From positions 1 to 7,275 of the forward strand of contig JAISDR010000108.1 in assembly GCA_031264645.1 (NCBI GenBank): DNA of 7,275 nucleotides. Direction: 5' to 3'. Below, piece by piece: positions 6,842 through 7,275 of this stretch. The notes under the pieces are model-generated. The model did not search any database and had not been told where the DNA came from. It worked only from the letters and a program-made list of their open reading frames with translations. The position numbers and the translations under genes are program-made. Source of the DNA: Prevotellaceae bacterium (GTDB lineage: Bacteria > Bacteroidota > Bacteroidia > Bacteroidales > UBA932). Every line of letters starts with the position of its first letter. The stretch's first letter is position 1.

Positions 6842-6855
6842 TTCAAACCGAAGGG

Positions 6856-7275
6856 TCACTTTTCTATCTCGATATCGTATTTGTCTAAAAGACCCGAAAT
6901 GCCTGAAATTGAAAATTTTGCTTTCTTAATAAAATTGATTTCAGGGTTTATGGAGTAGTTGTATGAAGTCCGGAAGTCTGCTTTTTCAAGTATCGTGCGG
7001 TCAAAGACGGCTTGTGTCAGATTACAGTTGTCAAATACGGCATTTGTCAGTTCGGCTTCGGTAAAGTCGGTTTCCTGCAAGTGTGAATTTTTGAAAACGG
7101 TCTTTTTGATCCTCACTTTGTAAAACGAAGAATAATTGAGCTGGCAAGCGTCAAACGAAAAAGAAAGTCCAAACCCGTCGCAGGCGTCAAATCGAAGTCC
7201 AAGCATTTTGCAGTTACTGAATCTTATGTCCCGAAATGCTGTTTTGTTGAGCTTTGCCATACTAAAATTGCAGGC
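6856..7275 (-). CDS. Pentapeptide-repeat protein, 5' end beyond the window
   Basis: Pentapeptide-repeat proteins fold into a right-handed quadrilateral beta helix; Qnr and MfpA members mimic DNA and protect gyrase, but the role of most chromosomal homologues is unknown. Here A(D/N)Lxx-type repeats run through the visible part: AELTNAVFDNCNLTQAVFDRTILEKADF is a clear run (quoted pieces include AELTN, AVFDN, CNLTQ and AVFDR). The tail (SINPEINFIKKAKF, then GLLDKYDIEI) lacks repeats and resembles the C-terminal capping or dimerisation segment of Qnr-like proteins. An ATG at 7260 could be taken as the start, but the frame continues to the edge with ACNFS, itself pentapeptide-like, and no Shine-Dalgarno precedes that ATG. 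I infer that the true start lies outside and that the full protein is longer than the 139 residues seen. Array 2 lies just downstream. Confidence 0.85.
   Translation of the reverse strand, partial: ACNFSMAKLNKTAFRDIRFSNCKMLGLRFDACDGFGLSFSFDACQLNYSSFYKVRIKKTVFKNSHLQETDFTEAELTNAVFDNCNLTQAVFDRTILEKADFRTSYNYSINPEINFIKKAKFSISGISGLLDKYDIEIEK

Larger units (their letters stand above)
6422..6859 (-). other. 145-codon open frame through array 2, doubtful as a gene
   Basis: A frame starts at a GTG at 6859 that overlaps the pentapeptide stop as GTGA, an arrangement that would allow translational coupling. It encodes a basic 36-residue head (ending NFRRWR), then WGNAPD followed by C or R about a dozen times, and a 17-residue tail. 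The repeat has a period of 21 bases and contains no stop in this frame, so openness follows from the repeat and is not evidence of coding. A second frame starting at a TTG (6786) reads AGGTLPT repeats. No Shine-Dalgarno is present, and GTG starts are rare in Bacteroidota. I list it because of the coupled overlap only. Confidence 0.15.

Overview
The window looks like chromosomal DNA from a member of the Bacteroidales (Bacteroidota). Three things point there. Two upstream regions on the minus strand carry an exact TAnnTTTG, the -7 element of the Bacteroidota housekeeping sigma factor. Most genes lack a Shine-Dalgarno sequence. The ClpB, the Hsp20 and the pentapeptide protein all read like Bacteroidales proteins. 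I cannot name the genus. Every supported gene is on the minus strand, so the window is described here from its right end.

Right to left: (1) the 3' part of a pentapeptide-repeat gene, whose reading frame is still open at the window edge; (2) a hairpin and a GC-rich tandem array of 13 full 21-bp units (6490-6762) plus a partial one; (3) a strong bidirectional terminator; (4) a small heat-shock protein gene (Hsp20) with a perfect Shine-Dalgarno and a sigma-54-like promoter; (5) a terminator hairpin, then clpB, again with a perfect Shine-Dalgarno; (6) an AT-rich orphan gene starting 7 bases after the clpB stop; (7) an AT-rich intergenic stretch with a second 21-bp array (1906-2033); (8) a gene for a secreted isochorismatase-fold hydrolase fused to carbohydrate-binding-type domains; (9) a tRNA-Gln(UUG) gene with its promoter, cut by the left edge.

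The functional core is a protein-quality-control pair. Hsp20 holds unfolding proteins in a soluble state, and ClpB, working with DnaK/DnaJ/GrpE encoded elsewhere, pulls proteins out of aggregates. A terminator lies between the two genes, so clpB probably depends on partial read-through or on a promoter I could not identify.

The least explained part is the pair of 21-bp minisatellites. Their sequences are unrelated (one AT-rich, one GC-rich), yet they share one geometry: a 12-bp near-perfect dyad (5+2+5) and a 9-bp spacer, giving a 21-bp period, or two turns of B-DNA. The AT-rich gene between clpB and the first array differs in base composition from its neighbours and may have been acquired.
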